Below, one piece after another: positions 62,196 through 64,000 of a stretch of DNA of 64,000 bases (position 1 is its first letter; each line of letters starts with the position of its first letter). This DNA comes from Comamonas sp. (GTDB lineage Bacteria > Pseudomonadota > Gammaproteobacteria > Burkholderiales > Burkholderiaceae_C). The translations under genes and the position numbers were made by a program. The stretch spans positions 34,588 through 98,587 of the forward strand of contig NZ_SPEY01000025.1 in the NCBI RefSeq assembly GCF_009360615.1, written 5' to 3'. The notes beneath the pieces were generated by a model. It saw only the letters and a program-made list of their open reading frames with translations. It did no database searches and was not told the origin of the DNA.

Positions 62196-64000
62196 TTACT
62201 CGGACAACAAGGTCCAGCGTTCCAGAGCCTCCATCAGCGCCTCATCGATCTCCGCGTCGCGCTGGTGCATGGCGACGGCCCTGGCGTTGTCGCTGGCAAA
62301 CAGGCTGCCGTCGGCGAGCGCCTCCTGGATCTGCTTCTGCTCGGCCTCCAGTGCGGCAATCGTGGCCGGCAGGGCTTCGAGTTCGCGCTGGTCCTTGTAG
62401 CTGAGCTTTTTCTTGGCGCCTGCGGGCGCTTCGGTGCGGGCGATGGCGGGCTTGGGCTCCTCCTTGGGGAGGGATCTGGCCTGTGCGGCATCGGCCATGG
62501 TCCTGCTGCGGCGCGATTGCTCCATCCAGTCCGTCACGCCGCCTTCGTACTCACGCCAGTGGCCGGGGCCCTCCCAGGCAATCGTGCTGGTGACCACGTT
62601 GTCGAGGAAAGTACGATCGTGGCTGACCAGAAAGACCGTGCCGTCATAGCTTTGCAGCAGGTCTTCCAGCATGTCCAGCGTCTCGATATCCAGATCGTTG
62701 GTGGGTTCGTCCAGTACAAGGACATTGGCCGGTCGCGCAAACAGGCGGGCCAGCAGCAAGCGATTGCGTTCACCGCCAGACAGCGACCGGACCGGGGAAT
62801 GCGCACGCGCCGGAGAGAACAGGAAATCGGCCAGATAGCTCTTGACGTGCTTTTTCTGGCTGCCGATCTCGATCCACTCGCTGCCGGGGCTGATGAAGTC
62901 TTCCAGCGTCGCATCCAGATCGACCTGATGGCGCATCTGGTCAAAGTAGGCCACCTGCAGATTGCCGCCCAGGCGCACCTGGCCGCTGTCCGGAGCCAGT
63001 TCGCCCAGAATCATCTTCAGCAGCGTTGTCTTGCCAGCGCCATTGGGGCCCAGCAAGCCCACCTTGTCGCCGCGCAAAATGGTGCCGCTGAACCTTTCGA
63101 CGATCTTCTTTTTGCCAAAGGACTTGCTGACATCGGTCAGCTCGGCCACGATCTTGCCCTGATAGCCGTCACCCTTGCCGGATGCGATATCCATGTTCAC
63201 GCTGCCCAGGACGTCTCGGCGCTGGGCGCGGCTGGCACGCAGCTCCTGCAGGCGGGTAATGCGGCTCTGGCTGCGGGTGCGGCGGGCTTCCACGCCCTTG
63301 CGGATCCAGACCTCTTCCTGGGCCAGCAGCTTGTCCGCCTTGGCGTTGATAACGGCTTCCTGGTTGAGCTGCTCTTCCTTTTGCAGCACGTATTGAGAGA
63401 AGTTGCCCGGATAGGTGCGCAGAACGCCCCGATCCAGCTCCACGATGCGGGTGGCGATGCGGTCTAGGAAGCTGCGGTCGTGGGTGATCGTGATCACGCT
63501 GCCCTTGAAGGCGATCAACAACTCTTCCAGCCACTCGATGGAGTCCAGATCCAGGTGGTTGGTCGGCTCGTCGAGCAACAGGACATCTGGGCGGGCCACC
63601 AGAGCCTGGGCCAGTGCCACGCGCTTGCGGGTGCCGCCGGACAGGCTGCCCACCAGGGCGTTCGGGTCCAGATGCAGGCGCTGCAGCGTTTCTTCCACGC
63701 GCTGCTCCCAGTTCCAGGCGTCATAAGCCTCGATCTGCGTCTGCAACTCGTCGAGATCCTCGCCCTCGCCGCCAGCCAGGTAGCGCTCGCGAATCGCAAT
63801 CACGGTCGCAATGCCGTCCGACGCCGACTCGAAGATGGTGTGCTCCGGGTTCAGGTCGGGCTCCTGCGCCACATAGGTAATGCGGATCCCGTTCTGCACC
63901 TGAAGCTGGCCGTCATCGGCCTTTGCCAGGCCGCCCAGAATCTTGAGCAGTGAAGACTTGCCGGCGCCGTTACGGCCGATCAGGCCGACGCGCTCGCCGG
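62196..64000 (-). CDS. uup: ABC-F family ATPase, Uup-like (partial, N-terminus outside window)
   Basis: About 600 residues are visible and the frame is open at the right edge. Two ABC domains are seen: the first with Walker A GRNGAGKSSLL at the very edge, signature SLSGGTRKRVALAQAL and Walker B VLLLDEPTNHLDLDSIEWLE; the second with LGPNGAGKTTLLKMIL, SLSGGERNRLLLARLF and VLVLDEPTNDLDIETLDML. The interdomain linker and a C-terminal basic coiled region (about the last 100 residues, with KKKLSYKDQRELEALPATIA) fit Uup rather than EttA. No membrane domain. Uup-type proteins act on ribosomes or branched DNA. Confidence 0.88.
   Translation of the reverse strand, partial: GERVGLIGRNGAGKSSLLKILGGLAKADDGQLQVQNGIRITYVAQEPDLNPEHTIFESASDGIATVIAIRERYLAGGEGEDLDELQTQIEAYDAWNWEQRVEETLQRLHLDPNALVGSLSGGTRKRVALAQALVARPDVLLLDEPTNHLDLDSIEWLEELLIAFKGSVITITHDRSFLDRIATRIVELDRGVLRTYPGNFSQYVLQKEEQLNQEAVINAKADKLLAQEEVWIRKGVEARRTRSQSRITRLQELRASRAQRRDVLGSVNMDIASGKGDGYQGKIVAELTDVSKSFGKKKIVERFSGTILRGDKVGLLGPNGAGKTTLLKMILGELAPDSGQVRLGGNLQVAYFDQMRHQVDLDATLEDFISPGSEWIEIGSQKKHVKSYLADFLFSPARAHSPVRSLSGGERNRLLLARLFARPANVLVLDEPTNDLDIETLDMLEDLLQSYDGTVFLVSHDRTFLDNVVTSTIAWEGPGHWREYEGGVTDWMEQSRRSRTMADAAQARSLPKEEPKPAIARTEAPAGAKKKLSYKDQRELEALPATIAALEAEQKQIQEALADGSLFASDNARAVAMHQRDAEIDEALMEALERWTLLSE

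Noticed and set aside
1..64000. CRISPR arrays, IS elements, prophage genes, tRNA and rRNA genes
   Set aside because: No regularly spaced repeats, transposase-like or integrase-like frames, or tRNA/rRNA sequence were seen in the read-through of the window.

Overview
The window is a contiguous, GC-rich chromosomal block carrying nearly complete flagellar and chemotaxis gene sets. Gene order, the flagellin glycosylation genes, the cheA-cheW-cheR-cheD-cheB order and several intergenic repeats I recognise from Comamonadaceae point to a Comamonas-like betaproteobacterium (Burkholderiales). No IS element, prophage, CRISPR array, tRNA or rRNA was seen. The genus is inferred from remembered gene order and protein similarity, not from a search.

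Layout. (1) 1-2492: a PLP aminotransferase, cut by the window edge, divergent from a MocR-type regulator. (2) 2508-6353: a polyprenyl-phosphate glycosyltransferase, a GtrA flippase-like protein and a ChbG/NaxD-type deacetylase, divergent from an ArnT-like GT39 enzyme. Together they look like a lipid A or envelope hexosamine-modification locus. (3) 6429-8019 (minus): flgA, flgM and a flgN-like gene. (4) 8222-18897 (plus): flgBCDEFGHIJKL. (5) 18953-26877 (plus): an HDOD protein, flhB, flhA, flhF, a degenerate flhG-like gene and fliA. (6) 27142-32120 (mostly minus): fliT, fliS, fliD and two flagellin genes that flank an opposite-strand methyltransferase. (7) 32334-38336 (minus): three large glycosylation proteins, namely a TPR-OGT, a TPR-GT9 and a GT2-FkbM fusion. 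(8) 38524-41567 (plus): motA, motB, cheY and cheZ. (9) 41753-53660: fliE (minus) divergent from fliFGHIJK and fliLMNOPQR. (10) 53741-55555 (minus): a NarL-type response regulator and a sensorless REC-histidine kinase. (11) 55675-62084 (plus): a CheZ-like small protein, a second cheY, then cheA, cheW, cheR, cheD and cheB. (12) 62196-64000 (minus): an ABC-F ATPase (Uup-like), cut by the window edge.

Regulation visible in the sequence. FliA (sigma-28)-type promoters with the same form, TCAAGTYY-N11-GYCGAVAR, lie upstream of flgM, fliD and the second flagellin gene. Weaker candidates precede motA and cheY. A palindrome, ATAAGY-N14-GCTTAT, occurs with identical spacing upstream of flhB and between fliE and fliF; it is a candidate site for the master flagellar regulator, whose gene (flhDC) is not in the window. 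Several strong hairpins delimit the transcription units.

Most notable points: a small protein with a CheZ-type D-x3-Q motif next to cheY/cheA that shares its C-terminal tail with CheD; a P-loop-less FlhG; a flagellin glycosylation cluster with a GT2-FkbM fusion; a NaxD/Lgm-like lipid A modification locus; and repeat insertions confined to the operon-internal gaps of the flagellar clusters.
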